From CAVROT01 sp963722905 (GTDB lineage Bacteria > Pseudomonadota > Alphaproteobacteria > Rhodobacterales > Rhodobacteraceae): a stretch of DNA of 64,000 nucleotides. Positions 49,727 to 59,279 of the stretch are shown here, piece after piece. A program made the translations under genes and the position numbers. Location of the stretch: the NCBI GenBank assembly GCA_963722905.1, contig CAVROT010000008.1, positions 1 through 64,000 of the forward strand, in the 5' to 3' direction. Below the pieces are notes generated by a model. It worked only from the letters and a program-made list of their open reading frames with translations, did no database searches and had not been told where the DNA came from. Within the stretch, counting starts at the first letter, position 1; every line of letters starts with the position of its first letter.

Positions 49727-51533
49727 ATGCCGCTCGACACCACGATCGCCGAAGTCACCGACCGCATCGTCGCGCGCAGCGCCGAGAGCCGGGCCGCCTA
49801 CCTCGACCGGATGGACCGCGCGGCGGATGCCGGCCCAAGCCGCGCCCACCTGACCTGCGGCAACCAGGCCCACGCCTATGCCGCCACGGGCGAGGACAAG
49901 GACGCTCTGGCCGACCGGCCGCGCGCCGAATCTCGGGATCGTCACCGCCTATAACGACATGCTGTCGGCGCATCAGCCGTTCGAGGTCTATCCCGCCCGC
50001 ATCCGCGCCGCGGCCCGTGCCGCCGGCGGCACCGCTCAGGTCGCGGGCGGCGTGCCGGCGATGTGCGACGGCGTCACGCAGGGCCAGCCGGGGATGGAGC
50101 TGTCGCTCTTTTCGCGCGACGTGATCGCCCTGGCCGCCGGGGTGGCGCTGTCGCACAACACGTTCGACGCCGCCGTCTACCTTGGCGTCTGCGACAAGAT
50201 CGTGCCGGGCCTTGTCATCGCTGCGGCCACCTTCGGGCATATCCCGGCGGTGTTCCTGCCCGCGGGCCCCATGACCAGCGGCCTGCCCAACGATGAGAAG
50301 GCCCGCGTGCGCCAGGAGTTCGCCCGCGGCGCCATCGACCGCGACGCCCTCATGGCGGCCGAGATGGCGTCCTATCACGGGCCGGGAACCTGCACGTTCT
50401 ACGGCACGGCCAATTCGAACCAGATGCTGATGGAGTTCATGGGCCTGCACCTGCCGGGCGCGTCCTTCGTGAACCCGAACACGCCGCTGCGCGACGCGCT
50501 GACCGATGCCGGCACCCGGCGCGCGCTGGAGATCACCAAGCTCGGCAACGACTACCGCCCCGCGGGCCGCGTGCTGGACGAGAAGGCGTTCGTGAACGGC
50601 ATCGTCGGCCTGATGGCGACTGGCGGATCGACCAATCTGGTGCTGCACCTGCCGGCGATGGCCAAGGCGGCCGGCATCCGGCTGGACATCCAGGATTTCG
50701 CCGACATCAGCCGCGTGGTGCCGCTGCTGGCCAAGGTCTATCCCAACGGCCTCGCCGACGTGAACCACTTCCACGCCGCGGGCGGCCTTGGCTACCTCAT
50801 CCGCGAGCTTCTGGGCGCCGGACTGCTGCACGACGACACGCTGACGGTGGCGGGCGACGGCCTGCACGACTACACGCGCGAGCCGCGGGTCGGCGATGCC
50901 GGGCTCGAATGGGTGGACGGCCCCGACCGCAGCCGCAACGACAAGATCGTGCGCACCGCCTCCGATCCGTTCCAGCGTCACGGCGGCCTTGTGGACCTCA
51001 AGGGCAATCTGGGGCGCGGCGTGATGAAGATCTCGGCCGTCGCACCCGAGCGTCACGTGATCGAGGCGCCCTGCCGCATCTTCCACGACCAGGCAACGGT
51101 CAAGGCCGCGTTCCAGGCGGGCGAGTTCACCGAGGACAGCGTTGTCGTCGTGCGGTTTCAGGGGCCGCAGGCCAACGGGATGCCCGAGCTCCATTCGCTC
51201 ACCCCGATCCTCGCCGTGCTTCTGGACCGCGGCCTCAAGGTGGCGCTGGTGACCGACGGCCGCATGTCGGGCGCCAGCGGCAAGGTGCCGTCGGCCATCC
51301 ACGTGTCGCCCGAGGCTGCGCTCGGCGGGCCGCTCGCCCGCCTGCGCGACGGCGACGTCGTGCGGGTGGACGCGACCGCCGGCACGATCGAGGCGCTGGT
51401 GCCCGACTTCGACGCGCGCGAGGCCGTGACGGCCGACCTCTCGGCCAACGGATACGGCATCGGGCGCGAACTCTTCGACGTGTTCCGCCGCAACGTCGGC
51501 CTGTCGAGCGATGGCGCCGGCGTCGTCGTCTGA
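49727..51533 (+). pseudogene. edd: Phosphogluconate dehydratase Edd, interrupted by a +1 frameshift
   Basis: Homology begins at ATG 49727 (MPLDTTIAEVTDRIVARSAE) after GTGGAGGAC. It runs to KDALAD, after which the frame hits TAA at 49952. The next conserved block, GRAPNLGIVTAYNDMLSAHQ, continues one base out of phase from 49917. Removing one C at 49915/49916 restores a continuous frame of about 601 residues, the normal Edd length. Everything downstream is intact, including the Fe-S/substrate motifs MCDGVTQGQPGMELSLFSRD, GVCDKIVPGL and TCTFYGTANSNQMLMEF. Either the gene is freshly inactivated or the extra base is a read error. It converts 6-phosphogluconate to KDPG in the Entner-Doudoroff path, with eda next. 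Confidence 0.85.
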
Positions 51534-51828
51534 CGCCGCGATTGCGCCGCCGGTCGGCCGCCGGTCGCGACGTCCTCCGACCGGTCCGACGCCCCGGGCG
51601 GCGGACGGTCGGCTCGGCCCGGCTCCGCCCGCCGCCCGTCATGAAAGCCAGCCCTCCCATTATGCCGAAGCCGGGCGGGACGCCATGACGCGGCGCACAC
51701 GCCCTAGCGAACCGGCCGCCTTGCGCTTAGACGCGCCAGGCGTCACGCCCAAGCGCAGAACCCACCGACTTGGGTTTTCAAGTATCCCCGCCGGAGGCTC
51801 CCGCCGACGCAAACCACACGGAGATCGC

Positions 51829-52464
51829 ATGACACCGCAAGACGCATCCGCCCGCGCCGCCGACATCTGCCGGCGCGCGCCCGTCATCCCCGTCCTCGTG
51901 GTGCCCGACGCTGGCCGCGCCGAGGACCTCGCCCGCGCACTCGTCGCAGGCGGGCTGCCGGCGCTGGAGGTGACGCTGCGTACGCCGTCAGCACTCGACG
52001 TGATCGCCCGGATGGCCCGGGTCGAGGGCGGGATCGTGGGCGCGGGGACGCTCCTCACGCCCGACGACGTGAGCCGCGCCGTGGACGCCGGGGCGACCTT
52101 CGGGGTGGCGCCGGGCGCCACGGACCGCCTGCTCGACGCCTGCGAGGCAGCGGGCCTGCCCCTTCTGCCCGGCGCCGCCACGGCGACCGAGGCGATGGCC
52201 CTGCTGGAACGCGGCTACACGGTGCAAAAGTTCTTTCCGGCCGAAGCGTCTGGGGGCGCCGCCGCGCTCAGGGCCATCGGCGCGCCGCTGCCGCAGATCT
52301 CGTTCTGTCCCACCGGCGGCGTCAGCCTCAAGAACGCCCGCGCCTACCTGGATCTGCCCAACACGCTCTGCGTCGGCGGAAGCTGGGTTGCCCCCGCGGA
52401 CGCGGTGGACGCGGGCAACTGGGACCGGATCGAGGCCCTCGCCCGCGAGGCCGCGGCGCTGTAG
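51829..52464 (+). CDS. eda: KDPG aldolase Eda
   Basis: A 211-residue class I aldolase that splits 2-keto-3-deoxy-6-phosphogluconate into pyruvate and glyceraldehyde 3-phosphate. Glu47 lies in LPALEVTLRTPSALDVI and the Schiff-base Lys134 in GYTVQKFFPAEASGG. GAGTLLTPDDVSRAVDAGA and ISFCPTGGVSLKNARAYL complete the KDPG/KHG aldolase fold. ATG 51829 follows ACACGGAGATCGC. A 295-base non-coding gap separates it from edd, longer than in most edd-eda operons, so it may have its own promoter there. The pathway is completed elsewhere; tpiA and the PfkB kinase are in this window. Confidence 0.94.
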   Translation: MTPQDASARAADICRRAPVIPVLVVPDAGRAEDLARALVAGGLPALEVTLRTPSALDVIARMARVEGGIVGAGTLLTPDDVSRAVDAGATFGVAPGATDRLLDACEAAGLPLLPGAATATEAMALLERGYTVQKFFPAEASGGAAALRAIGAPLPQISFCPTGGVSLKNARAYLDLPNTLCVGGSWVAPADAVDAGNWDRIEALAREAAAL

Positions 52465-52525
52465 TCGATGTCCATGCCGTTCGGTAGCGGCGCCCGGCCA
52501 GGGGTTTGGCGGCAGGGTGCCGGCT

Positions 52526-52801
52526 TCAGTTCCCGGCATCGTCGAAACGGCCCGCGCGACCGCCACGGCGACGGGCCGGTGCGGCCGCCTCCAGACCGGC
52601 GCGCAGTGTATGCGTCATGGGATGATCGGCTGCGCTGCCGTGGCGGTCCATCAGGATCGGGATCGCCGACGCTGCCGTCGCCGGCTCGCGCAGCGACAGC
52701 GCCCAGTCGAGGAAGATCGACCGGCACTGCGCGGCATCTATGCCGTCGATCCGGTAGCTCTCGGCGATGACGCCGGTCGGGTCTGTCTCGTCTCGGTCCA
52801 T
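52526..52801 (-). CDS. Small conserved hypothetical protein
   Basis: A 91-residue cytoplasmic protein starting MDRDETDPTGVIAESYRIDG at ATG 52801. It has an amphipathic helix with CRSIFLDWALSLREPA and a HPMTHTLRAGLEAA segment, followed by a basic tail. A similar pattern (FLDWALSLP ... HPDHPMTxVLxEGL) is conserved among Rhodobacterales genomes in my memory, but no function is known. It lies downstream of glnE on the same strand, 28 bases after the glnE stop, and converges with eda. The frame continues upstream to 52870 without support. Confidence 0.7.
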   Translation of the reverse strand: MDRDETDPTGVIAESYRIDGIDAAQCRSIFLDWALSLREPATAASAIPILMDRHGSAADHPMTHTLRAGLEAAAPARRRGGRAGRFDDAGN

Positions 52802-52829
52802 CACATTTCCCAGCCTGTTCGATCGGCCA

Positions 52830-55625
52830 CTAAGCCGTGTCGCCGCCGGTGCCAAGCACCGCCGCGACATCGCGCGCCGCCTGAACGCCAGCGGCGTCGA
52901 GGCGGCGGGACAGTGTGGCGATATCCGGCGCCGCCATCTCGCGCAGCAGCATCGCGATGCCGCCGTCGCCCAATGCCGCCGGATCGATGACGTCGCCGTT
53001 CAGCAGCCGCGACACGGTGCGCAGCCGCATCAGGGTCTCGTGCCGGTCGGCCAGACGGGCGGCGACATCGGCGGGAACGGCCCCGGACGCGGCGGCGTCT
53101 GCGACCTGACCCGGGACGTCGCGCGCCGCACTCCGGGCCAGCAGGGCAAGGCCGGTGGCCAGCAGCCCGACGTCCTGCAGACGCCCGGGGCCGGCCTGCG
53201 GGTCCCAGGGCGACGGCGCCGCGGCGGGCAGGCGCGCGCGCATGTCGGCCACGTCCGCCAGCACCGCCGCGGCATCCCGCGGACGACAGCGCACCGCGTC
53301 CAGCACCGCCTCCACGTCGGCGCGCAGGTCCGCCGGTCCCGCCAGAACGACGGCGCGGGTCAGGGCCATGTGCTCCCACGTCCAGGCCGTGTCGCGCTGG
53401 TAGGCGTCGAAGGCCGACAGCGACGTCGCCACCGGTCCCTGACGGCCCGAAGGGCGCAGGCGCATGTCCACGTCGTAGAGCTTGCCCCGCGCCATCGGCG
53501 CCGAAAGCGCCGTCACCAGCGCCTGAGTAAGGCGCGCGTAATAGGCCCCCGCCGACAGCGGCCGGGGTCCGTCCGAGGCGGCCGCGTCGCCGGGATCGTA
53601 GATCGCGATCAGATCGAGGTCGGAGCGCGCCGTGCTCCAGCCCGTGCCCAGCGACCCCAGCGCCAGCACGACGGCGCCCCGCCCCGGCGACGGTCCGTGC
53701 CGCAGGGCGAAGGTTGCGCCTACGGCAGGCCAGATCGCGCCCACCACGGCGCGGGCGAGGTCGGCATAGCGCGCGCCCGCCTCGGGCGCCTCCGTCAGCC
53801 CGCGCAGATGGTGCACGCCGATCCGAAAATGCCAGTCACGTGCCCAGGCCCGGGCGAGGTCCAGCTGGCGCTCGTGGTCCGGCTGGTCGGCCAGCCGCGT
53901 CGCGAGGTCCGTCCGCAGCGCATCCGTTCCGGGCCAGGGCGCGAAGAAGTCGCCGCCGATGACGGCATCGAGCACCGCGGCGTTGCGCGACAGATACTGC
54001 GCCAGCGCCGGCGCTGTGTCGGCGATGTCGGCGACGAGGTCCATGAGCGCGGGGTTCGCCTCGAAGAGCGAGAACAGCTGCACGCCGGCCGGAAGCCCCC
54101 GCAGGAACCCGTCGAAGGCCAGCAGCGCCGCGTCGGGCCGCGCGCCGGACAACAACCGCGTCAGCAGCGCCGGGCTCAGCCGCGCGAAGATCGCCTGCGC
54201 CCGATCGGACCTGAGCGCCGGCGCCGCCCGCCAGCCCGCGACGATGGAGGCCTGATCGGGGGTGAGGGCGGGCCCGGCAGGCGCCGAGGACCGGGCCTGG
54301 GGGGCGAAGAACGCCTCGGCCCGGCCGGCCACGCGACCCAGCGTCCCGCGCAGCATTGCCGTCCAGGCGTCGGGCGCCATGCCGGACAGCCCGGCCGCCC
54401 GGGCGACTCCGTCGCCATGCGCGGGCACCGTGTGGGTCTGGGCATCGGCGACCATCTGCAACCGGTGCTCGGCCTCGCGCAGCGTCGCATAGTCCTGCGA
54501 CATCTCGTCGGCGGCGGTCCCGTCGATCCATCCCGCCGCGGCCAGCCGCGACAGCCCCTCGACCGTTCCGCGGACGCGCAGCGACGCATCCCGCCCGCCC
54601 GCGATGATCTGGCGCGTCTGGGTGAAGAACTCGATCTCGCGGATGCCGCCGCGCCCCAGCTTGAGGTCGTGGCCGGGCACCTCGATCCGGTCGCCGAACC
54701 CCTTCGCCCGCCGGATGGCCAGCCGCATGTCGTGCGCGTCGCGGATGGCGGCGAAGTCGAGATGCCGACGCCACACGAACGGGCCCAATCGCGTCAGATA
54801 GCGCGCGCCGGCCGCGACGTCCCCGGCGGCAGGACGGGCCTTGATGTAGGCCGCCCTCTCCCATGTGCGGCCCAGGGATTCGTAGTATCGCTCGGCCGCC
54901 TCCATCGACAGACAGACGGCCGTGGCGCCCGGGTCGGGCCGCAGCCGCAGGTCGGTGCGGAAGACGTAGCCGTCCGCGCGGACGTCCGACAGCAGCGCGC
55001 ACATGGCGCGTGTGGCGCGGACGTAGCCGACGCGCGCGGCGGCCACGTCCGCGGGGGCAAAGCGCGTCTCGTCGAATAGGCAGATGAGATCGATGTCCGA
55101 CGAAAAGTTCAACTCGCCCGCGCCGAGCTTACCCATGGCCAGCACAACCATGCCGGCGCCGGTAGAGAGGTCGTTATCGGTCATCCCGGGCAGCCGGCCG
55201 CGCGCCACGACCGGCGCCAATGCCGCCGCAAGGGCACGCGCGACGCAGGCGTCCGCGAATGCGCTCAGCGCGCCGGTGACCTCGGTCAGCGACCAGACCC
55301 CACCAAGGTCGGCCAGCGCGGTCAGAAGCGCCGCACGGGCCTTGGCGCCGCGCAGCGTCGCGGCCAATCCGGAATCCGGCGCCTCCGCCACCTCGTCCAG
55401 AAGATCCGACATGACCGCCTCTGGCGTCGCCGCTGCCAGACGCGCCACCAGCCCATGCCCCCGGCGCACGAGGCCTGCAAGGTAGGGGCTGCATCCCGCG
55501 GCGCCGGAGACAAGGTCGGCAAGCGGATCCGCGGGGTCCCCGCAGTCGCGGATCGCCTGGTTCCCGCGGGCGGGATCGAAGGGCAAGGGGAAGCGAACGA
55601 TCCTGGAGGCGAAGCTACGATCCAT
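52830..55625 (-). CDS. glnE: Bifunctional glutamine synthetase adenylyltransferase/deadenylylase GlnE
   Basis: A 931-residue enzyme that adds AMP to, or removes it from, glutamine synthetase in response to PII. It has two nucleotidyltransferase domains. The N-terminal one (about 130-330) is the deadenylylase, with GAGELNFSSDIDLICLF and the aspartate pair DID. The C-terminal one (about 640-800) is the adenylylase, with STARSDLDLIAIYD. The linker carries RGGIREIEFFTQTRQIIAGG, the typical regulatory region. ATG 55625 follows GAAGG. In the second domain the usual LGKLGG is replaced by LGSLGT. It lies on the minus strand with a small conserved protein gene downstream. Confidence 0.95.
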   Translation of the reverse strand: MDRSFASRIVRFPLPFDPARGNQAIRDCGDPADPLADLVSGAAGCSPYLAGLVRRGHGLVARLAAATPEAVMSDLLDEVAEAPDSGLAATLRGAKARAALLTALADLGGVWSLTEVTGALSAFADACVARALAAALAPVVARGRLPGMTDNDLSTGAGMVVLAMGKLGAGELNFSSDIDLICLFDETRFAPADVAAARVGYVRATRAMCALLSDVRADGYVFRTDLRLRPDPGATAVCLSMEAAERYYESLGRTWERAAYIKARPAAGDVAAGARYLTRLGPFVWRRHLDFAAIRDAHDMRLAIRRAKGFGDRIEVPGHDLKLGRGGIREIEFFTQTRQIIAGGRDASLRVRGTVEGLSRLAAAGWIDGTAADEMSQDYATLREAEHRLQMVADAQTHTVPAHGDGVARAAGLSGMAPDAWTAMLRGTLGRVAGRAEAFFAPQARSSAPAGPALTPDQASIVAGWRAAPALRSDRAQAIFARLSPALLTRLLSGARPDAALLAFDGFLRGLPAGVQLFSLFEANPALMDLVADIADTAPALAQYLSRNAAVLDAVIGGDFFAPWPGTDALRTDLATRLADQPDHERQLDLARAWARDWHFRIGVHHLRGLTEAPEAGARYADLARAVVGAIWPAVGATFALRHGPSPGRGAVVLALGSLGTGWSTARSDLDLIAIYDPGDAAASDGPRPLSAGAYYARLTQALVTALSAPMARGKLYDVDMRLRPSGRQGPVATSLSAFDAYQRDTAWTWEHMALTRAVVLAGPADLRADVEAVLDAVRCRPRDAAAVLADVADMRARLPAAAPSPWDPQAGPGRLQDVGLLATGLALLARSAARDVPGQVADAAASGAVPADVAARLADRHETLMRLRTVSRLLNGDVIDPAALGDGGIAMLLREMAAPDIATLSRRLDAAGVQAARDVAAVLGTGGDTA

Positions 55626-55998
55626 GGAGCCTTCGTGTGCCCCTTCGGGGTTGGCCGGCCCCGCCCTTCGGGCGTCCCGTCCCGGGTCCGCGCCCGGGTC
55701 CGGCGACCACGTTCGGGATCGAAGGGCGCCAGCCGGTCCGGTGGCGGCGTCCGCCGATGCGGAGGCCGGCCCGGCTCCGCCGTCACAGACTAGAACCCGC
55801 ACGCTTCCCGGACAAGCCGGTTGACGGCCCGGGACCGCGTCGCGATGGTCGATGCGCCGCGGCTCTCGTCCGCGGACGACCTCACGTCTGCGAACCCGGT
55901 CGCCGCCCGCCGCGATCCGAGCCGCGACCGGCGGTCCTGCTGCGCAGTGGACAGGCCGCGACAACATATCACTCGGGCCTTTGTGGACGGATCGAACC
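55626..55998. other. Divergent intergenic region with GC-rich dyads
   Basis: About 370 bases between the divergent glnE and EamA genes, expected to contain both promoters. CCCGGG occurs at 55681-55686 and 55693-55698, a direct repeat of CCCGGGTCCG with a 12-base period that can also pair as a stem with a 6-base loop. No gene is supported, and no clear -35/-10 was recognised. A region around 55960-55990 is relatively AT-rich and may hold the EamA promoter. Confidence 0.4.
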
Positions 55999-56943
55999 AT
56001 GCAGACCGCCCCGCCACCGCCGCGACCCGAGGAACCTGCCGCCGGGCCCGCCGGTGGCGTGGCGGGGCCGGTCCGGACCGTCGAACCGATGCAGGTGGCG
56101 CGCGCGGCCCTGTGGATGGCGGGGGCCATCGTGTCCTTCTCGTCCCTTGCGGTCGCCGGTCGGGCAGTATCCACCGACCTCGATCCGTTCGAGATCATGG
56201 CCTTCCGGTCCGTCGTGGGCATCGTTCTGGTGCTGGCGGGCGCGCGCCTCATGGGGACACTCCCCCAGATCCACGCCTGCCGCATGGGCTTGCACGTCGT
56301 GCGCAACGTCGTGCATTTCACGGGTCAGAACCTGTGGTTCTACGCGATTGCAGTCATTCCGCTGGCTCAGGTCTTCGCACTGGAGTTCACCTCGCCCATC
56401 TGGGTCGCGCTGGCCGCGCCCCTGGTGCTGGGCGAAAGGCTGACGGCGCGCCGTCTGGCCGCCGCTGCAGTGGGGTTCGCGGGCGTGCTTGTCGTGGCGC
56501 GGCCCGATGCCGGCGGTATCGGCGCCGGACATGCGGCGGCGGTGGGTGCCGCGCTGGGGTTTGCCGGATCGGCGCTGATGACAAAGCTGCTGACCCGGAC
56601 CCAGACGATCACCTGCATCCTTTTCTGGCTGACCGTCATGCAGGCGGTCATGGGCCTTGTCTGCGCCGGGTGGGACGGCGACGTGGCCTGGCCCACGGCC
56701 GCGACCGCACCCTGGCTGGCACTGATCGCCTGCGGGGGGCTCGCCGCGCATCTGTGCCTGACGACGGCCCTGTCGCTGGCCCCCGCTTCCGTCGTGATCC
56801 CCATGGATTTCCTGCGCCTTCCCGTCATCGCCGTCGTCGGCGCCATGGCCTACGGCGAGGCGGTCACGATGCCGGTAGTCGCCGGCGCCGCTCTGATCCT
56901 GACGGCCAATGCCGTTAACCTTTACCGGAGCCGTGGAACGTAA
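55999..56943 (+). CDS. EamA/DMT-family exporter
   Basis: A 314-residue inner membrane protein with ten hydrophobic segments in two EamA repeats. The first half has AFRSVVGIVLVLAGARLMG and the characteristic NVVHFTGQNLWFYAIAVIPL followed by ALEFTSPIWVALAAPLVLGE. The second half starts near residue 175 and ends with GEAVTMPVVAGAALILTA. A proline-rich N-terminal tail (about 1-30) precedes helix 1. The family exports metabolites such as amino acids or purines. ATG 55999 was chosen as the first Met before the hydrophobic start. It precedes FadL by about 150 bases and may be transcribed with it. Confidence 0.88.
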   Translation: MQTAPPPPRPEEPAAGPAGGVAGPVRTVEPMQVARAALWMAGAIVSFSSLAVAGRAVSTDLDPFEIMAFRSVVGIVLVLAGARLMGTLPQIHACRMGLHVVRNVVHFTGQNLWFYAIAVIPLAQVFALEFTSPIWVALAAPLVLGERLTARRLAAAAVGFAGVLVVARPDAGGIGAGHAAAVGAALGFAGSALMTKLLTRTQTITCILFWLTVMQAVMGLVCAGWDGDVAWPTAATAPWLALIACGGLAAHLCLTTALSLAPASVVIPMDFLRLPVIAVVGAMAYGEAVTMPVVAGAALILTANAVNLYRSRGT

Positions 56944-57092
56944 CGTCATCGTATCATGGGCGACACAAAGGCAGAACATATGCGCTCCTCCGGCGGACGA
57001 CGATTGACCCGATCCCGCCTGCGGCCCCATGGGTCGGCACAGGGACCTTCGACGCCACGTACGGGCCCGTGTTGACCGGGGAGGTCCATTCG

Positions 57093-58253
57093 ATGAAGCA
57101 GATACTAGCCGGAGCGGCACTTGCAGTACTGGCGCCAGCGATGGTGACGGCCCAGGTCGGCCTCGACCGGTCGGGCCAGCCGCTCGACATCGTGTTCGCC
57201 GACGACAACCTGCTGGAGCTGTCGTTCGGACGGGTCATGCCTTCGGTTGACGGTACGGACGTCGCGATCTTCGGAGGCCGCGATTCGGGAAACGTGGGCG
57301 ACGACTACAGCCAGGTCGCCGGCGCGCTGAACTACCGGTTCAGCGATGCGCTCTCGATGGCGCTGATCGTGGACGAACCCTACGGATCGGACCTGAACTA
57401 TCCGGCAACGACATCGACCGCCAACTCGGCGGCCCTCGGCGGCACCCGGGCCATCGTCGACAGCTCGGCCATCACCGCCCTCGCCCGCTACCGGATCAAC
57501 GACCGTGTCTCGGTACACGGCGGTCTGCGCTACCAGCAGATATCGGCCGACGTGACACTGTCGGGCGCAGCCTACGGCGGGCTGTCGGGCTACAACGGCC
57601 GCTTCGACGAGGACGGTGCCTTCGGCTACGTCGTCGGCGCCGCCTACGAGATCCCCGAGATCGCGCTGCGCGTCGCGCTGACCTATTCCAGCGAGATCGA
57701 CCACGACCTCGACACGCGCGAGACGCTGGGCGGCGTGCCGGTCAGCGCGTTCGGCTTTCCCGCAAGCTCCTCGACCGAGGTGACGACGCCCGAATCCTTC
57801 CAGCTCGACGTGCAGAGCGGGATCGCGCCGGGCACGTTGTTGTTCGGGTCCGTCCGGTTCGCGCGCTATTCGGCGACGCTGGTGTCGCCCACCTTCTTCG
57901 ACGCGGCGCTGCCCGACATCGACGACGCCAGCCTGACCGACATCGACAGCAACTACGCGCTGGAGGTCGGGATCGGCCGGCGGTTCTCGGACCGGCTGTC
58001 GGGGTCGGCGACGGTCGGCTACGTGCCGGAGAAGGACGACCTTGTTTCGCCCCTTGCGCCGCGCAACGGCCAATACTCGCTGGCGCTGGGCGTCGCCTAC
58101 GACGTGACCGATGCGTTCACCCTCTCGGGCGGGGTCAATTATACATGGCTGGGCGACGCGCAGCCGGAGACCGGAACGCCAGACGTGGCCCGCGCGACCT
58201 TCGAGGACAATTCCGCCATCGGCCTGGGCGTGAAGGTCGGCTACCGCTTCTGA
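57093..58253 (+). CDS. FadL/OmpP1-family outer membrane transport protein
   Basis: A 386-residue outer membrane beta-barrel with signal peptide 1-20 (LAGAALAVLAPAMVTAQ) and a C-terminal aromatic residue (VGYRF) as required for barrel insertion. FadL landmarks are ALNYRFSDALSMALIVDEPY, LPxxRYxIxDxVSxHxGLRYQ-like RINDRVSVHGGLRYQQ and GVNYTWLGDAQPETG. These proteins let hydrophobic molecules (long-chain fatty acids, hydrocarbons) cross the outer membrane. Unlike enteric FadL the N-terminal hatch region is short. ATG 57093 follows GGGGAGG. A hairpin after the stop may end the transcript. Confidence 0.87.
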   Translation: MKQILAGAALAVLAPAMVTAQVGLDRSGQPLDIVFADDNLLELSFGRVMPSVDGTDVAIFGGRDSGNVGDDYSQVAGALNYRFSDALSMALIVDEPYGSDLNYPATTSTANSAALGGTRAIVDSSAITALARYRINDRVSVHGGLRYQQISADVTLSGAAYGGLSGYNGRFDEDGAFGYVVGAAYEIPEIALRVALTYSSEIDHDLDTRETLGGVPVSAFGFPASSSTEVTTPESFQLDVQSGIAPGTLLFGSVRFARYSATLVSPTFFDAALPDIDDASLTDIDSNYALEVGIGRRFSDRLSGSATVGYVPEKDDLVSPLAPRNGQYSLALGVAYDVTDAFTLSGGVNYTWLGDAQPETGTPDVARATFEDNSAIGLGVKVGYRF

Positions 58254-58261
58254 CCGCACGG

Positions 58262-58283
58262 GACCCGGCGCAGGATCCGGGTC
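58262..58283 (+). terminator. Inverted repeat after fadL, possible terminator
   Basis: GACCCGG (58262-58268), an 8-base loop, CCGGGTC (58277-58283): a perfect 7-bp stem nine bases after the stop codon. No U tract follows, so it may act as an RNA-stabilising 3' hairpin instead. Confidence 0.4.
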
Positions 58284-58316
58284 GCCCCGCCGAGGCCCCG
58301 CTGATAGGCCGCGGCG

Positions 58317-59246
58317 ATGGCGCCCCCGACCCTCACCCCCACGGCCTGGAAATTGCTGGCCGCGCTGGCCCTGATCTGGGGCGCGTCGTTCCTGTCGATC
58401 CGGGTGGCGCTGGACGAGATCCCCGTGGCGACCGCCGTGGCGCACCGCGTTGGCTGGGCCGCGCTGATCCTGTGGGCCGTCGTCGCGGCGCGCCGCCTGC
58501 CGGTCCCGCGCACCATCGGCGTCTGGCGGGATTTCGCGGTGATGGGGCTGCTCAACAACCTCGTTCCCTTCAGCCTCATGGCGTGGGGACAGCTGCATAT
58601 CGAGACCGGCCTGACGTCGATCTACAACGCGGCCACCGCGATCTTCGGCGTTCTCGTCGCCGCGGCGCTGCTGGCGGACGAGAGCCTGACGTGGCGGCGC
58701 GCGGTTGGTGTGGCGCTGGGGTTCGCGGGTGTCTCCGTCGCCATCGGCATCGAAAGCCTCGCCCGGTTCGACCTGCGGTCTGCCGCGCAGCTTGCGGTGC
58801 TGGGCGGCGCTTTCAGCTACGCGCTGGCGGGCGCCTGGGCGCGCACGCGACTGCGCGGCCTCGCGCCCGAGGTCGCGGCGGCGGGAATGCTGACCGCCTC
58901 GGCAGTCGTGGCGGTGCCCGCGGCCTGGATGCTGGACGGCCCGCCGACGCTGAACCTCGCCCCCCGGACGCTTGCGGCCATCGCCTACTATTCCGTCGTC
59001 GCCACGGCGGTGGCCTACCTGCTCTACTACCGCATCCTCGCCGTCGCGGGATCCGGCAACGCGATGCTGGTGACGCTGATGATCCCGCCGGTCGCGATCG
59101 TGCTGGGCTGGGCCGTCCTGGGAGAAACGCTGGCGCCCCGCGCCTATCTGGGCTTCGCGATCCTCGCCGTCGGTCTGGGGATCCTGAACGGCTGGCCCCG
59201 CCGCCGCCAGAGCGGGGCCTTGCCGCCCGCGCCCCTCCCGCGATAG
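58317..59246 (+). CDS. EamA/DMT-family exporter
   Basis: A 309-residue membrane protein with ten hydrophobic segments in two EamA domains: start ALALIWGASFLSIRVALDEI, FAVMGLLNNLVPFSLMAWGQ, then LTSIYNAATAIFGVLVAAALL in the first repeat. GGAFSYALAGAWARTRLRGL and VTLMIPPVAIVLGWAVLGETL follow in the second. This is the typical metabolite exporter type (RhaT/YdcZ-like). ATG 58317 has no strong ribosome binding site; several internal Met codons exist. It is the second DMT protein in this region, separated from the FadL gene by 63 bases. Confidence 0.87.
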   Translation: MAPPTLTPTAWKLLAALALIWGASFLSIRVALDEIPVATAVAHRVGWAALILWAVVAARRLPVPRTIGVWRDFAVMGLLNNLVPFSLMAWGQLHIETGLTSIYNAATAIFGVLVAAALLADESLTWRRAVGVALGFAGVSVAIGIESLARFDLRSAAQLAVLGGAFSYALAGAWARTRLRGLAPEVAAAGMLTASAVVAVPAAWMLDGPPTLNLAPRTLAAIAYYSVVATAVAYLLYYRILAVAGSGNAMLVTLMIPPVAIVLGWAVLGETLAPRAYLGFAILAVGLGILNGWPRRRQSGALPPAPLPR

Positions 59247-59279
59247 GACGCAGGCCGACCACCGGGGGAGGCCCGCCAG

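Noticed and set aside
52767..55079. 770-codon open frame on the plus strand opposite glnE
   Set aside because: Arg/Gly/Gln-rich shadow of glnE; no family motif, no ribosome binding site, mirror of real codon pattern.
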